A stretch of 64,000 bases of DNA from Bacteroidota bacterium (GCA_018267955.1 JAFDXL010000009.1:956717-1020716), one strand, 5' to 3'. Numbered from the stretch's first letter, positions 44,221 to 54,414 are shown. A program made the numbers and translations. Notes: a model not told the origin generated them from the sequence alone.

Positions 44221-46179
44221 ATGAGCGATACAAGTCATACACATAATCATACAATAACACGCTTCTCCTGGGGAGGCGTGTTATTGGCTTTAGGCATTGT
44301 ATTTGGCGATCTGGGGACATCGCCACTATATACATTCAAGGCCATAATAGGAGACCATACGATTTCTGAAACATTGGTATTGGGTGGCGTTTCAGCCGTT
44401 TTCTGGACCCTGTTTTTTCAGACTACACTCAAATATGTGTTCATCACCATGAAGGCGGATAACAAAGGCGAAGGAGGAATATTTTCTTTATACGCGTTAA
44501 TACGCAGGCATGGTAAGTGGGTGCTGTGGCCGGCAATAATAGGCGGCAGCTTCATGATAGCAGATAGCCTGATAACACCACCTATATCTGTAACATCGGC
44601 AATGGAAGGCTTGAAGGTACTCAACCCCGATATTGCTATTTTGCCGATAACAATAGGTATCATCGTTGGACTTTTTTTGTTTCAGCAGACAGGAACCAAC
44701 AGAATCGGGAAGTTTTTCGGGCCTGCAATGGTAGTGTGGTTTGGCATGATAGCAGTCTTAGGTTTCAGAAGCATGTTACATGATTTGTCTGTGTTGCGGG
44801 CTATTGATCCGCGATATGCCATCAGGCTGGTGGCAAATTATCCGGGAGGCCTGTGGGTATTAGGTGGCGTATTCTTATGTACTACGGGTGCAGAAGCACT
44901 GTATGCAGATATGGGCCATGTTGGCAGAAAGAATATACAGATAGCCTGGATATTTATTAAGATCGCGTTGTTGCTATGCTATTTTGGAGAAGCTGCCTTG
45001 CTGCTGAATTACAAAGGGCAGCATTTAACGGCAGTAGATGCTTTTTATGGACTGGTGCCGGACTGGTTTCTTGTACCAAGTATTGTGATCGCTACTTCCG
45101 CCACTATTATAGCCAGTCAGGCGCTTATTACGGGCACATTCACGTTATTTAACGAGGCTATCCGTTTAAATGTTTGGCCAAAACTAAGAATTGAATTTCC
45201 TACCGATATGCGCGGACAAGTATACGTGCCCGCAGTTAATTGGGTGATGATGACAGGTTGCATTGGAATGGTTCTGCATTTTAAAGAATCATCTAATATG
45301 GAAGCAGCTTTTGGCTTGTCAGTTACATTAACCATGCTGATGACCACGGTTTTGCTAAGCGTTTATTTATATACACGCAGGGTCTCAAAAATAGTTGTGG
45401 CGCTGGTATTCCTGTCATTTACGTGGATAGAACTTACTTTCCTGGTGGCTAACCTTGCAAAATTTGCACATGGCGGCTGGATAACTTTGTTGATCGGTTT
45501 ATTGCTGATAAGTACCATGTATATCTGGTATGCCGGTAAAAAACTGAAAAGCAGGTATAAACAGTTTGTTGATATCAATAGTTATTTGCCTGTACTTAAG
45601 GAACTCAGCAACGACACCGCCGTAAGCAAGTATGCAACACATCTTGTGTACCTCACAATATCAGGAAACGCAGATAAAATTGAAGAGCGGATAATAGATT
45701 CCATTTTATATCAGCAGCCAAAACGTGCCGATCTCTATTGGTTTGTAAATATAGAGGTAGTCGACGAGCCCTATCATGCCTCCTATAGTACAAAGATCGT
45801 GGAGCCGGAAGAAGTAGTTTATGTAAAATTCAAACTCGGTTTCAGAGTAGTGCCGCGTATCAATATTCTATTTAAAAAAGTAGTGGCTGAAATGGTGAGA
45901 AATAATGAGATCCGTTTTGATAATAAATACTACAACAAGGAAATACCTTATGTATCGGGCGACTTCAGATTCGTAATTATGAAAAGCTTTCTATCTGTCG
46001 AAAACAATTTGTCGCTATTAGATAACCTGGTCATGCGCTTGCATTTCATCCTGGATAAGATCAGTCTGTCTGACGATAAAGCATACGGGCTGGATTATAA
46101 TAATGTTGTGGTTGAGCGGGTGCCGCTTGTATTAGGTAAAACGGAAAATATTACTTTAATCAGGGAAAAACATGGCTGA
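44221..46179 (+). CDS. kup: Kup-family potassium transporter
   Basis: About 652 residues from the ATG at 44221. An upstream TTG at 44176 lies within the porin frame and is not preferred. The opening motif GGVLLALGIVFGDLGTSPLY, then NKGEGGIFSLYALI and SLITPPISVTSAMEGL are Kup signatures. About twelve membrane helices fill residues 15-450, and a cytosolic C-domain of 200 residues follows. It carries out K+/H+ symport. Finding a second K+ transporter inside a kdp operon is notable. The stop overlaps the KdpD-like start by 8 bp. Confidence 0.94.
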   Translation: MSDTSHTHNHTITRFSWGGVLLALGIVFGDLGTSPLYTFKAIIGDHTISETLVLGGVSAVFWTLFFQTTLKYVFITMKADNKGEGGIFSLYALIRRHGKWVLWPAIIGGSFMIADSLITPPISVTSAMEGLKVLNPDIAILPITIGIIVGLFLFQQTGTNRIGKFFGPAMVVWFGMIAVLGFRSMLHDLSVLRAIDPRYAIRLVANYPGGLWVLGGVFLCTTGAEALYADMGHVGRKNIQIAWIFIKIALLLCYFGEAALLLNYKGQHLTAVDAFYGLVPDWFLVPSIVIATSATIIASQALITGTFTLFNEAIRLNVWPKLRIEFPTDMRGQVYVPAVNWVMMTGCIGMVLHFKESSNMEAAFGLSVTLTMLMTTVLLSVYLYTRRVSKIVVALVFLSFTWIELTFLVANLAKFAHGGWITLLIGLLLISTMYIWYAGKKLKSRYKQFVDINSYLPVLKELSNDTAVSKYATHLVYLTISGNADKIEERIIDSILYQQPKRADLYWFVNIEVVDEPYHASYSTKIVEPEEVVYVKFKLGFRVVPRINILFKKVVAEMVRNNEIRFDNKYYNKEIPYVSGDFRFVIMKSFLSVENNLSLLDNLVMRLHFILDKISLSDDKAYGLDYNNVVVERVPLVLGKTENITLIREKHG

Positions 46180-47296
46180 AGCAGAAGAGAATGCAGAACA
46201 CTTCCTTGAGCTCATACGGAAATCGAGGCGAGGAAAATTCAAAATATACATTGGTATGGCAGCCGGTGTGGGAAAGACCTACAGAATGTTGCAGGAAGCG
46301 CATACACTTTTGCAAAATGGCGTAGATGTGAAGATCGGTTATATAGAACCGCACAACCGCAAAGAGACGTTGGCGCTTGTGGAAGGCTTGCCTGTGATAC
46401 CGAGGACAAAAGTGTATTACAAAGGTAAAGAGCTGGATGAAATGGACCTGCAGGCGGTATTAAACCTACATCCTGAGGTGGTAATTGTAGATGAACTGGC
46501 GCATACCAATATCCCCGGCAGCAAAAACGAAAAACGGTGGCAGGATATTCTGAATATACTAGATGCCGGTATTAACGTGATCAGTGCGATCAATATTCAG
46601 CACCTGGAAAGCCTGAATGACCTTGTAAAAGACATCACAGGTATTGAAGTAGCAGAACGCGTACCGGATAGTATCCTGAAGCTGGCAGATGAGATTGTAA
46701 ACATAGACCTTACAGCAGAAGACCTGATATCGCGACTAAAGGCCGGTAAGATATATGCGCCTGAAAAGGTAGAGCATGCACTCAATAATTTCTTTAAACC
46801 TGAGAGTATATTACAACTCCGTGAACTTGCCCTGAAGGAAGTTGCAGGACAAATAGAGCGGAAGGTTCAGACCGAGATACCAAAGAATATAGTGTACCGT
46901 CACGAAAAATTCATCGCCTGCATCAGTACAAATGAAAAGACGGCCAGGTTAGTAATTAGAAAAACTGCCCGGCTCGCCAGTTATTACAATGCAGAATGGT
47001 GGGCGGTATTCATTGAAACACCCAAAGAAAGTCCGGACAAAATAGCACTGGACAAACAACGCCACCTGATCAATAACTTTAAGCTCGCAACGGAATTGGG
47101 AGCAGAGGTTTTGAAAATACAAAGCAATAAAGTAGCTAATGGAATATTAAAAATAGTAGAAGAAAAAGGTGCCACAACAGTATGTATCGGTAAACCACAT
47201 TTAAACCTTTTGCAGGTGATACTGGCAACCAGTGTATTCAACGACCTTTTGAAAAAATTGTCTCAAAATAAAATAGATCTCATCATACTTTCGTAA
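46172..47296 (+). CDS. kdpD: KdpD sensor half (KdpD N-domain plus USP domain) without kinase
   Basis: A 374-residue cytosolic protein equal to the N-terminal part of KdpD. The nucleotide loop GMAAGVGKT is at residues 28-36, a Walker B-like VVIVDELAHTN follows, and a universal stress protein-like domain fills about 245-374 (KFIACISTNEKTARLVIRK, ATTVCIGKPHLN). It lacks the four membrane helices and the kinase part of full-length KdpD. It ends in a natural way (KIDLIILS) and is followed 1 bp later by a separate kinase. It probably senses K+ or c-di-AMP-like signals and acts on that kinase; the signal is an inference. Confidence 0.9.
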   Translation: MAEAEENAEHFLELIRKSRRGKFKIYIGMAAGVGKTYRMLQEAHTLLQNGVDVKIGYIEPHNRKETLALVEGLPVIPRTKVYYKGKELDEMDLQAVLNLHPEVVIVDELAHTNIPGSKNEKRWQDILNILDAGINVISAINIQHLESLNDLVKDITGIEVAERVPDSILKLADEIVNIDLTAEDLISRLKAGKIYAPEKVEHALNNFFKPESILQLRELALKEVAGQIERKVQTEIPKNIVYRHEKFIACISTNEKTARLVIRKTARLASYYNAEWWAVFIETPKESPDKIALDKQRHLINNFKLATELGAEVLKIQSNKVANGILKIVEEKGATTVCIGKPHLNLLQVILATSVFNDLLKKLSQNKIDLIILS

Positions 47297-47297
47297 C

Positions 47298-48998
47298 ATG
47301 ACACGGACAATAAAATCAAAGATTGCATTGGGAATAGGCGCGTTGTTTGTGCTGTTACTTACCATCAGTACGGTATCATTCGTATTTATTAACCTCTTAT
47401 CGCACCGTACAGAAAACCTGCTTACTGCGAACTACAAGACCATCCAATATTGCAACCAGATGATGCATGCTATTAATGCTGTATCTCTTGACAGCAATGC
47501 TTTATCTGCATTTGAAAAGAACCTGCAGCTACAGGAAAGTAATATTACGGAACCTGGAGAACAGCCAGCCACTCAGAAGCTGCGATTGTATTTCGAACTG
47601 ATTAAAAAAAATGCAGAGGATAGTACGGTTATTGATTCGATCAACAGGCAGCTATATGATATTGCCCTGCTGAACCAACACGCCTTGGAGAAGAAGAATC
47701 AAAAAGCATTAACGACTGCCGGTGCGGCCAAGCTATGGATTTCTTTGCTTACATCGGTACTCGTGCTGATCAGTTTTACCCTGTTAATAAACTTCCCGGG
47801 ATATATAGCAAGCCCGATAAAATTGCTTACTGAAGGTATTAAAGAGATAGCGCAGAAAAATTATAACAAGCGTATTTACATTAACAATAATGATGAATTC
47901 GGCGAGATGGCTAGTGCCTTCAACCAGATGGCTGAAAAGCTGTATGAGTATGAAAACAGCAGTATTAATCAATTAATGTTTGAGAAGCAACGTGTTGAGA
48001 CGATCATAAACCAAATGACAGATGCTGTTATCGGACTGGATTCTAAAAATAAGATCCTGTTCATTAATAATACTGCACAGCAATTATTAAACCTAAAAGC
48101 CGATGAGATTAAGGGGCGGTATGCCCCTGATGTAGCTTTGAGAAATGATCTTTTTCGTTTTATACTACAGAAAAACTCCCGACAGGAGCCTTTGAAAATA
48201 GTTGTTGATGGGAAGGAAAACTATTTCTCGATAGATAATAAGACTGTCTACAGCGAAGAGAAAACCATCGGAGAAGTATTTATCCTAAAAAATATAACTC
48301 AATTCAAAGAACTCGATATATCGAAGACGAACTTGCTGGCAACAATATCTCATGAATTAAAAACACCTATTTCATCCATAAAGATGAGTGCAAAACTGAT
48401 TTCTGATGAAAGAACCGGAAGTTTAAATCAGGAGCAGGAAGAATTGGTAAACAATATTAAAGAAGATACAGAAAGGCTCTTAAAGTTGACCGGCGAGCTG
48501 CTAAATATGACACAGATCGAAACTGGAAATATTCAATTGAAATTACAAAAAGTATATCCCGGAGAAATTATTGAAACTTCGTTAAGATCAGTACAAACGC
48601 AGGCGCAGCAAAAAGAGATCGCGTTGAAAATTACAATGGCTGACAATCTGCCTTATATCATGGCAGATGCTGACAAGACCTCGTGGGTGCTGATAAATAT
48701 TTTGAGTAATGCCATTAAATACAGTAATCCAGCGAGTCCTGTAACCGTTTCTGTAGACGTATTGGACGATATGGCTCAATTCTCTATAAAAGACAATGGG
48801 CCCGGTATTGATGAAAAATATTTGGGTAGAATATTTGAACGTTATTTTAAGGTTCCAGGTAGTGAGCAAACAGGTTCCGGCTTAGGTCTTGCAATATCAA
48901 AAGAATTTATCGAAGCGCAGGGTGGGACTATAAATTTCTTAAATAATCCTGAGAAGGGAGCATTAGTGAAATTTAGCCTGCCTTTAGCGGTAGATTGA
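47298..48998 (+). CDS. HAMP-PAS sensor histidine kinase of the kdp cluster
   Basis: A 566-residue kinase: membrane helices at about 8-32 and 147-168 enclosing a periplasmic sensor of 115 residues, HAMP (169-222), PAS (about 231-335), HisKA with His352 in TISHELKTPIS, and HATPase with DNGPGIDEKYLGRIF and GSGLGLAIS. Its architecture differs from the kinase half of KdpD, which lacks HAMP and a periplasmic domain of this kind. With the sensor half upstream and the NtrC-type regulator at the head of the cluster it should complete the signalling chain that controls kdp expression. Confidence 0.92.
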   Translation: MTRTIKSKIALGIGALFVLLLTISTVSFVFINLLSHRTENLLTANYKTIQYCNQMMHAINAVSLDSNALSAFEKNLQLQESNITEPGEQPATQKLRLYFELIKKNAEDSTVIDSINRQLYDIALLNQHALEKKNQKALTTAGAAKLWISLLTSVLVLISFTLLINFPGYIASPIKLLTEGIKEIAQKNYNKRIYINNNDEFGEMASAFNQMAEKLYEYENSSINQLMFEKQRVETIINQMTDAVIGLDSKNKILFINNTAQQLLNLKADEIKGRYAPDVALRNDLFRFILQKNSRQEPLKIVVDGKENYFSIDNKTVYSEEKTIGEVFILKNITQFKELDISKTNLLATISHELKTPISSIKMSAKLISDERTGSLNQEQEELVNNIKEDTERLLKLTGELLNMTQIETGNIQLKLQKVYPGEIIETSLRSVQTQAQQKEIALKITMADNLPYIMADADKTSWVLINILSNAIKYSNPASPVTVSVDVLDDMAQFSIKDNGPGIDEKYLGRIFERYFKVPGSEQTGSGLGLAISKEFIEAQGGTINFLNNPEKGALVKFSLPLAVD

Positions 48999-49261
48999 TG
49001 CGTTCCATTAGCGAAGCATCTATTCATAGATTTTGTCATAATCTGAATTACAGACGCTTAAAAGGTAGCCACCTAGTTTTGTCTAATGGATCTTGTACGC
49101 GAAATATTGATTTTTCAACCGATTCTGCATTCTTAATAGTAGGTTCATATTAGCTCATGACTCGCATCTTCAAGCTCCGAAAGAATCGACAACTCTATGT
49201 TATCAAATTATGAACAGCTACAGCACACCATGAAGATGTAATACTTTGGCAGCCGAAAGAA

Positions 49262-49665
49262 ATGTGGGTCACGATCATGTCATTGCGTTGCAACATACTC
49301 CTTATATTAATACTATTAGTTGCCAATCATTATGCTTGCTTTGCGCAAGAAGAAGTTTTTCAGGAGCTTAACAAAACAGAGAAACTAAAATTACTGCACC
49401 CGGACTCTGCCTACCTGCAATTAAAACAGGTATTAAAACAAGCAACCGAGGAGAAAAATAAGCTGGCTGAGGCCATTGCGATAGAGCAGGTAGGCGACAT
49501 CTTTTATCACCAGGGCAACTACGGGCAAGCTTTAAATTATTATTCCCAGGCCAATAACCTTTAGGCATATCGCTGGATAGTTTACGCATAGCACGATACC
49601 GTTTGAGAAAAAAGCTAAAGCTGGAACAGGAGGAAAACCTGGCCACTTTCATACAGGGATTATAA
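49262..49665 (+). pseudogene. remnant of a TPR-LuxR type regulator with internal deletion
   Basis: The first 100 codons (49262-49564) encode a signal-like segment and the start of a TPR region (AIAIEQVGDIFYHQGNYGQALNYY). They stop at a TAG. Directly after, in another frame, 49561-49665 encodes a C-terminal fragment containing SLDSLRIARYRLRKKL and LEQEENLATFIQGL, the recognition helix and end of the LuxR-type HTH that closes Bacteroidota TPR regulators. The middle of the gene (remaining TPRs, membrane helix, coiled coil) is missing, and the two ends are fused out of frame. So the gene cannot produce a working product. Confidence 0.65.
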
Positions 49666-49892
49666 TTGTAGTCGCTGCCAGCGTAACAAACAGACCTTAA
49701 AAAGGCGGAGTTAATAATTCGTTAATGGCGTTTTTGTTTCGCCTTAATCAATTGAAATTCAGAAAATTAAACTTCCATTGTTGCTGTTGTTGCCTGTAGA
49801 TTTACGCTCTTTTTTTTCTGTATACAAATTGTATACGGCACTTTTTTGGACTTAGGTAGCCTGAAGTATAAGATTTGCAAAAAACGATCTGT

Positions 49893-50281
49893 ATGTCTTC
49901 CGTTCGCCAACCCCAGGTTATCAGCCTTAAAAACAATATTGCCGTTCAAGAACTTAGCTCTTCAACCGACAAGAGGCCTCTCTTTATAAAACAGGGTGAG
50001 TGTTATCACAAAGTATCTGCTGATGCCATACTATACATTGAAAGTGACAATGTATATATCAACGTGTATACTGCCGAAAGAAAGTACTTTGTACGGAGCA
50101 CCATTGATCAATACCTGGATCTTATACAGCAAAATAATTTCATGCGGTACATAGAAGCTATGCTGTGAACATCAACCATATTGATGCTATACATGCACAT
50201 GACATAAAAATAGGAGACAGGTTGATACCCGTCTCCCGATCAAATAAAACAGAATTGCTTGGTAAGCTTCGTATAGGATAA
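49893..50281 (+). pseudogene. LytTR DNA-binding protein disrupted by a frameshift
   Basis: From the ATG at 49893 the frame reads a LytTR domain (FIKQGECYHKVSADAILYIE, then YFVRSTIDQYL) and breaks after NFMR at about 50145-50147. The rest of the domain continues in the +2 frame: VHRSYAVNINHIDAI, IKIGDRLIPVSR and ELLGKLRIG up to the TAA at 50279-50281. One missing base in the CGG codon explains the break. No receiver domain is attached, so it was an orphan LytTR regulator. A sequencing error is the alternative. Confidence 0.75.
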
Positions 50282-50977
50282 TTATTTTAGTTGTTTTAGG
50301 TAACTGTACATATCATCTTGCCTGCCGACATGATATGCCTGCAATTTTGACAAATAGAAAGCTTTTACATCCTTCCATTTATAATAAGGGAAATTATCGG
50401 TAACAACGGGTATCCTTACAGGCTTTTCGTTATACAGGATAGATATCAGCACATCCCTGTTCCCGTCTACCGGACGATATACGTTCCACATAATATTTGC
50501 GCTAAATGGTATCACCGCATTTGCATGCCACAGATCATTATACCGGGCAATATCTTCTGTAGCTTCTGAGGCATCCTCTATTTGCTACAAAGCAGCAAAG
50601 GGAGAAATAGTTTCTGCATGAGCAAAGCGTAGCACAGCACTATATTCCTGGTGCTCAATAGCAATATCTGTACTATTAATAAAATCTACGAGCAGTGGCA
50701 CAGCGTTTCTCACCTGTATGCCGTTCGCATCAATACCCGGGCCTTTCACCAAGTAATCTTTTGCAGAATTCATGTAGTCCATCCAGGCCACCTCATCGCA
50801 TGATAACAGGCCTGCAATGTTCACATCTGAGGGCTGCAAATGAGATTCCCTGATCTCGTAGCCAAGAGCATTGACAATGATAGCTGCGGAATATATAGAG
50901 TTTACAAAGTCGTCTTTACTCATTCCGGCGTCGCCGTTCTGCACTTTGTCATTTTTGATCTGATCCCTGTATAAATT
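50282..50977 (-). pseudogene. 3' part of a Minpp1-like histidine phosphatase with an in-frame stop
   Basis: Reading from 50977 downward, one frame gives NLYRDQIKN, then SSxDV-like helices, the conserved VLRFAHAETISPFAAL near the catalytic core, then a TAG at 50585-50587, and continues in the same frame with QIEDASEATEDIA, IPFSANIMWNVYRP and a normal end in YLKQLK. The HAET motif is that of multiple inositol polyphosphate phosphatases, which are about 430 residues. Only the C-terminal half is present and it is interrupted. Upstream an in-frame TGA (50978-50980) ends the match. The stop codon abuts the LytTR pseudogene stop. Confidence 0.65.
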
Positions 50978-51218
50978 TCACGTAAGGATTGCAAATTCCT
51001 GTGTTTGATATTCTTAACAATCAATCAATTCAGTTAAAATTAGAATCGCATATCTAGATGAAAATCAAATTCGATTCGGCCTTTTTCATTTGCTAGCTTG
51101 TAATTCTAGAGCCGAACTATCACCCCAATACGCCTTTTAGATTAAATAGAATTCGGAAAATAATCCAACTCAGTTTTCGTACAGAATTATTAAAGAAATT
51201 CACACATTTACTACGCTA

Positions 51219-53663
51219 ATGAAACTCCTAACTTCTCTATTATTCATTATGATTCTGGCTAACTTTTCTGTAGCACAATCAGTCACCGGTATCATAACAG
51301 ATTCACTTACTCATGAACCAATTAGCTATGCTACAATCTCAGTTATTGACCCATACCTTAATAAATCAATTAATGGAACTATTAGTGATGAACACGGAGC
51401 TTTTGCTATCGACCTTCCCGTTGGCAAATATGCTGTATCTGTCGATTTTATTGGGTATCGTAAAAAGCAATTGCCGAATATCACTATAAATAAGTTACAA
51501 GAGACAATCAATTTAGACACAATTACTATTTCACCAATCGGCAATAGACTCTCAGAATTAACAGTTAGCGCTAAAATACCACTTATTGAAAACAAGATTG
51601 ACAAATTAGTATATAATACTGCCAATGACATTACGGCTCAAGGAGGCGTTGCGACAGACGTTCTAAAAAAAATCCCTCAGGTATCCGTAGATATAGACGG
51701 CAACGTAGAGTTGCAAGGCAGTGGTAATGTTCGTTTTTTGATCAATGGAAAACCATCTGCAGTACTAGGCAATAGTTTGCCAGATGTGTTGGCATCAATA
51801 CCAGCTAGCCAGATTAAAAGTATAGAGGTTTTGTCTAGTCCTGGAGCAAAATATGAGGCACAAGGAACAGCTGGTATTATTAATATCATCCTTATAAACA
51901 ATAAGTCTTATGGCACTAATGGAAGTATAAGTCTTTCTACTGGGACATTATTGGAAAATGGGAGTGTAAATTTAAATTATAGACATAATAAGTGGGGAAT
52001 CAGTGCGTTTTTAAGTGGCAATCTGCGTCTTAAAGCGCGTACATTTAGCTCACAAGAAAGGTTATCACGCGACAGTCTCTCAACGACATACAATCATTTA
52101 TTACAAAACGGCTATTCGGATTTTAAACGTAGTAGTTACCAATCGGGCGTTAATTTTGATTGGAGATTGACTCCGAAAGATGACTTCAGTGCTAGCTTTG
52201 GATATAGCATCTATGAAAGCACAAATAATGGTGCTACTAATATTAATGAATTGGTAAAGGATAGTACAACCGGCAATGAAGTTTCAATGGCAGCGGTCAG
52301 AAATGCGTATAGTCATTCGCTTGTCAATTCATACGACTGGAGCATCTCCTACAAAAAGGATCTAAATCAAAAAGGACAAGAATTATCTTTTTTATATTCC
52401 GGGAGCCAAGGTAGCCCGTTATCTGGTTATCAACAATCTCAGTCATTGATTGGCCAATCCGTTCCATACACAGGTACGCAAAGTGCAAACCCAGGTACGA
52501 TAGGAGAAACAAATCTCTCATTAGATTATAGTCACCATTGGGAAAAAGGTCTATTGATTGAAACGGGAATTAAAATGGTGCTTGAAAATTTATCAAGTAA
52601 TACAAGCGTCAAAGGTTTTGATCCAATTACAAACGATTTTGTTTTCAATCCGAACCAGTCTTACAAATTAAATTTCAAACGGCAGATCTATGCCGGATAT
52701 ATTTCTGCATCATATAAACTTTCTCAGCATCTCGATGTGCGTATGGGGACGCGTTTTGAACATACACAAACAAGTCTATCATATGGGCAAAGCACGGTTC
52801 CTGTATATAATAATATCGCACCATCTTTAATAATTGCACATAACTTCAAAGACCAAACAATTAAAATAGCTTATACTCGCAGATTGGAAAGACCTGATTA
52901 TAGAGACATAAATCCATTCTTCAATATGGTAGATCCTTATAATGCCGCAATCGGAAATCCATTATTATTACCTGAAATAGGCGATAACTTCGAAGTGGGA
53001 TATTTTCTTAACAAGAACGCGGTAAGTCTTAATCTCACCCTTTTTGAACGAATTAACACACAAGACATCAAACCATTCACAATATTTTATCCGTTTTATC
53101 AGGTAGGTGATTCAATTTATCAAAATATCTCCGTTGCCACCCGTATCAACATTGGAATAGAACATAACACCGGCATTTCGCTATCGGGCAATATTCCCAT
53201 AACCTCAAAATTCATAATAAGTGGTGACATTACGGCTGCCAATAGACATATCATTGACAACATCAATCATCAGATTGTAAATAGTTTAGGTTATCGTGTC
53301 AACCTTATTGGCAATTATCAGCTACCAAACAATATTGTTGTCGAAGCATTTTGCCAATACCGCTCACCATTTGTCAACATACAAGGCAAAATACCGCAAT
53401 CTCTAGCTTACACATTTGCTTGTAAAAAGTCATTTGGTAAGAAAAAATGGAGCATTAGTGTTACAACAACTAACCCATTCAATAAATATGTAAGAGAATT
53501 AACAACAATTAAAACCAGCAATTACACTGCGGTTAATTTTAGAAAAATTCCTTTTCGATCATTTGGGATCAGTTTATCGTATAAATTCGGAAAATTGGAG
53601 TATAAAAAAAAGGAAAACAATACAAGCTCGATTAATAATACACAAGTGCAGAACAGCGAATAA
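51219..53663 (+). CDS. TonB-dependent receptor, outer membrane beta-barrel family (OMP_b-brl_3)
   Basis: An 814-residue outer membrane protein: signal peptide (LLFIMILANFSVAQ), a carboxypeptidase-regulatory-like beta domain (about 20-105, VTGIITDSLTHEPISYATIS), a plug domain (about 115-225) with VDIDGNVELQGSGNVRFLIN and KYEAQGTAGIINIIL, and a barrel with GGTRFEHTQTSL-like strands and RRLERPDYRDINPF. The N-terminal domain and barrel are those of receptors often found beside signalling or efflux genes rather than SusCD pairs. Substrate unknown. It is convergent with the PAP2 gene. Confidence 0.88.
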   Translation: MKLLTSLLFIMILANFSVAQSVTGIITDSLTHEPISYATISVIDPYLNKSINGTISDEHGAFAIDLPVGKYAVSVDFIGYRKKQLPNITINKLQETINLDTITISPIGNRLSELTVSAKIPLIENKIDKLVYNTANDITAQGGVATDVLKKIPQVSVDIDGNVELQGSGNVRFLINGKPSAVLGNSLPDVLASIPASQIKSIEVLSSPGAKYEAQGTAGIINIILINNKSYGTNGSISLSTGTLLENGSVNLNYRHNKWGISAFLSGNLRLKARTFSSQERLSRDSLSTTYNHLLQNGYSDFKRSSYQSGVNFDWRLTPKDDFSASFGYSIYESTNNGATNINELVKDSTTGNEVSMAAVRNAYSHSLVNSYDWSISYKKDLNQKGQELSFLYSGSQGSPLSGYQQSQSLIGQSVPYTGTQSANPGTIGETNLSLDYSHHWEKGLLIETGIKMVLENLSSNTSVKGFDPITNDFVFNPNQSYKLNFKRQIYAGYISASYKLSQHLDVRMGTRFEHTQTSLSYGQSTVPVYNNIAPSLIIAHNFKDQTIKIAYTRRLERPDYRDINPFFNMVDPYNAAIGNPLLLPEIGDNFEVGYFLNKNAVSLNLTLFERINTQDIKPFTIFYPFYQVGDSIYQNISVATRINIGIEHNTGISLSGNIPITSKFIISGDITAANRHIIDNINHQIVNSLGYRVNLIGNYQLPNNIVVEAFCQYRSPFVNIQGKIPQSLAYTFACKKSFGKKKWSISVTTTNPFNKYVRELTTIKTSNYTAVNFRKIPFRSFGISLSYKFGKLEYKKKENNTSSINNTQVQNSE

Positions 53664-53666
53664 TAA

Positions 53667-53690
53667 CAAAGATTAAAAAAATAATCTTTG
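53667..53690. terminator. hairpin after the TonB receptor gene
   Basis: CAAAGATTA and TAATCTTTG form a 9-bp stem around six A residues, just after the receptor stop. A T run is lacking on the plus strand, so strength is uncertain. Confidence 0.45.
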
Positions 53691-53748
53691 GTTCCGTCTG
53701 CTAACTTTAAGATTAAACAACTTCCCCTTATTAAGGCAATTAGACTAT

Positions 53749-54414
53749 TTATTTGTCACACATTTTATTGCGCTTAAGTTTTCCCAATGTCCTTAACAAT
53801 AAAAACAACCAAGAATAACCTATACAAAAACCGGCAATAACATCTGAGGCGAAGTGTTTTCTCAGGTAAATTCGACTGACACCAATAAGCATTGATGAAA
53901 GAAATAATAAAACGCACCAAACTGCTTTTCTATTGTTCGAAAAATGGGCATTCAAGATCAAATAGATTAGTAGTCCCGAAAAAATAAATGAGGCCGTTGT
54001 ATGACCACTTGGAAAACTGTAATCTAGATTGAAAAGATTGATTGAATCCCGAGGACGTTCTCTTTTAAAGAAATGTTTCAAGACTGCAATTAATAACGGA
54101 CTAGTTATGCCGATAATTCCAGCATCTACTGCCGTCGTGGGTCTTTTTCTGACCAGCAACACAGAAATAAGTACCAAATATGCCGGAAATAGAAAGTAAA
54201 AAGAACCGAAAAAACTCAGACTCTCCATAAACCAAGTCAAATTAGGATTTGTAAGTTTATTAAACATTTTGAATGCGCTGTCATCAAAACCACTCTCTTG
54301 CTCCCACAAAACCTCATGTATAACATCTCCCAAAATAGACAAGAACACCAGTAGCAAGCCTGACCATGCAAAGCTTTGGGACCGCTTGGATTTCAAACGT
54401 GCAAACAAATTCAT
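53749..54414 (-). CDS. PAP2 family membrane phosphatase
   Basis: A 221-residue protein with about six membrane helices. The three PAP2 motifs are complete: Lys113 to Arg120-Pro121 (KHFFKRERPR), PSGH at 135-138 with the catalytic His138, and Ser180-Arg181 to His187-Asp191 (SRIYLRKHFASD). Members dephosphorylate lipid phosphates such as undecaprenyl pyrophosphate, phosphatidic acid or lipid A at the periplasmic face. It lies about 180 bp downstream of the MBL gene on the same strand. Confidence 0.92.
   Translation of the reverse strand: MNLFARLKSKRSQSFAWSGLLLVFLSILGDVIHEVLWEQESGFDDSAFKMFNKLTNPNLTWFMESLSFFGSFYFLFPAYLVLISVLLVRKRPTTAVDAGIIGITSPLLIAVLKHFFKRERPRDSINLFNLDYSFPSGHTTASFIFSGLLIYLILNAHFSNNRKAVWCVLLFLSSMLIGVSRIYLRKHFASDVIAGFCIGYSWLFLLLRTLGKLKRNKMCDK

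Noticed and set aside
46172-48998. Full-length KdpD broken by a frameshift
   Set aside because: The first protein ends naturally after the USP domain. The second has its own start, periplasmic domain and HAMP, which KdpD lacks.
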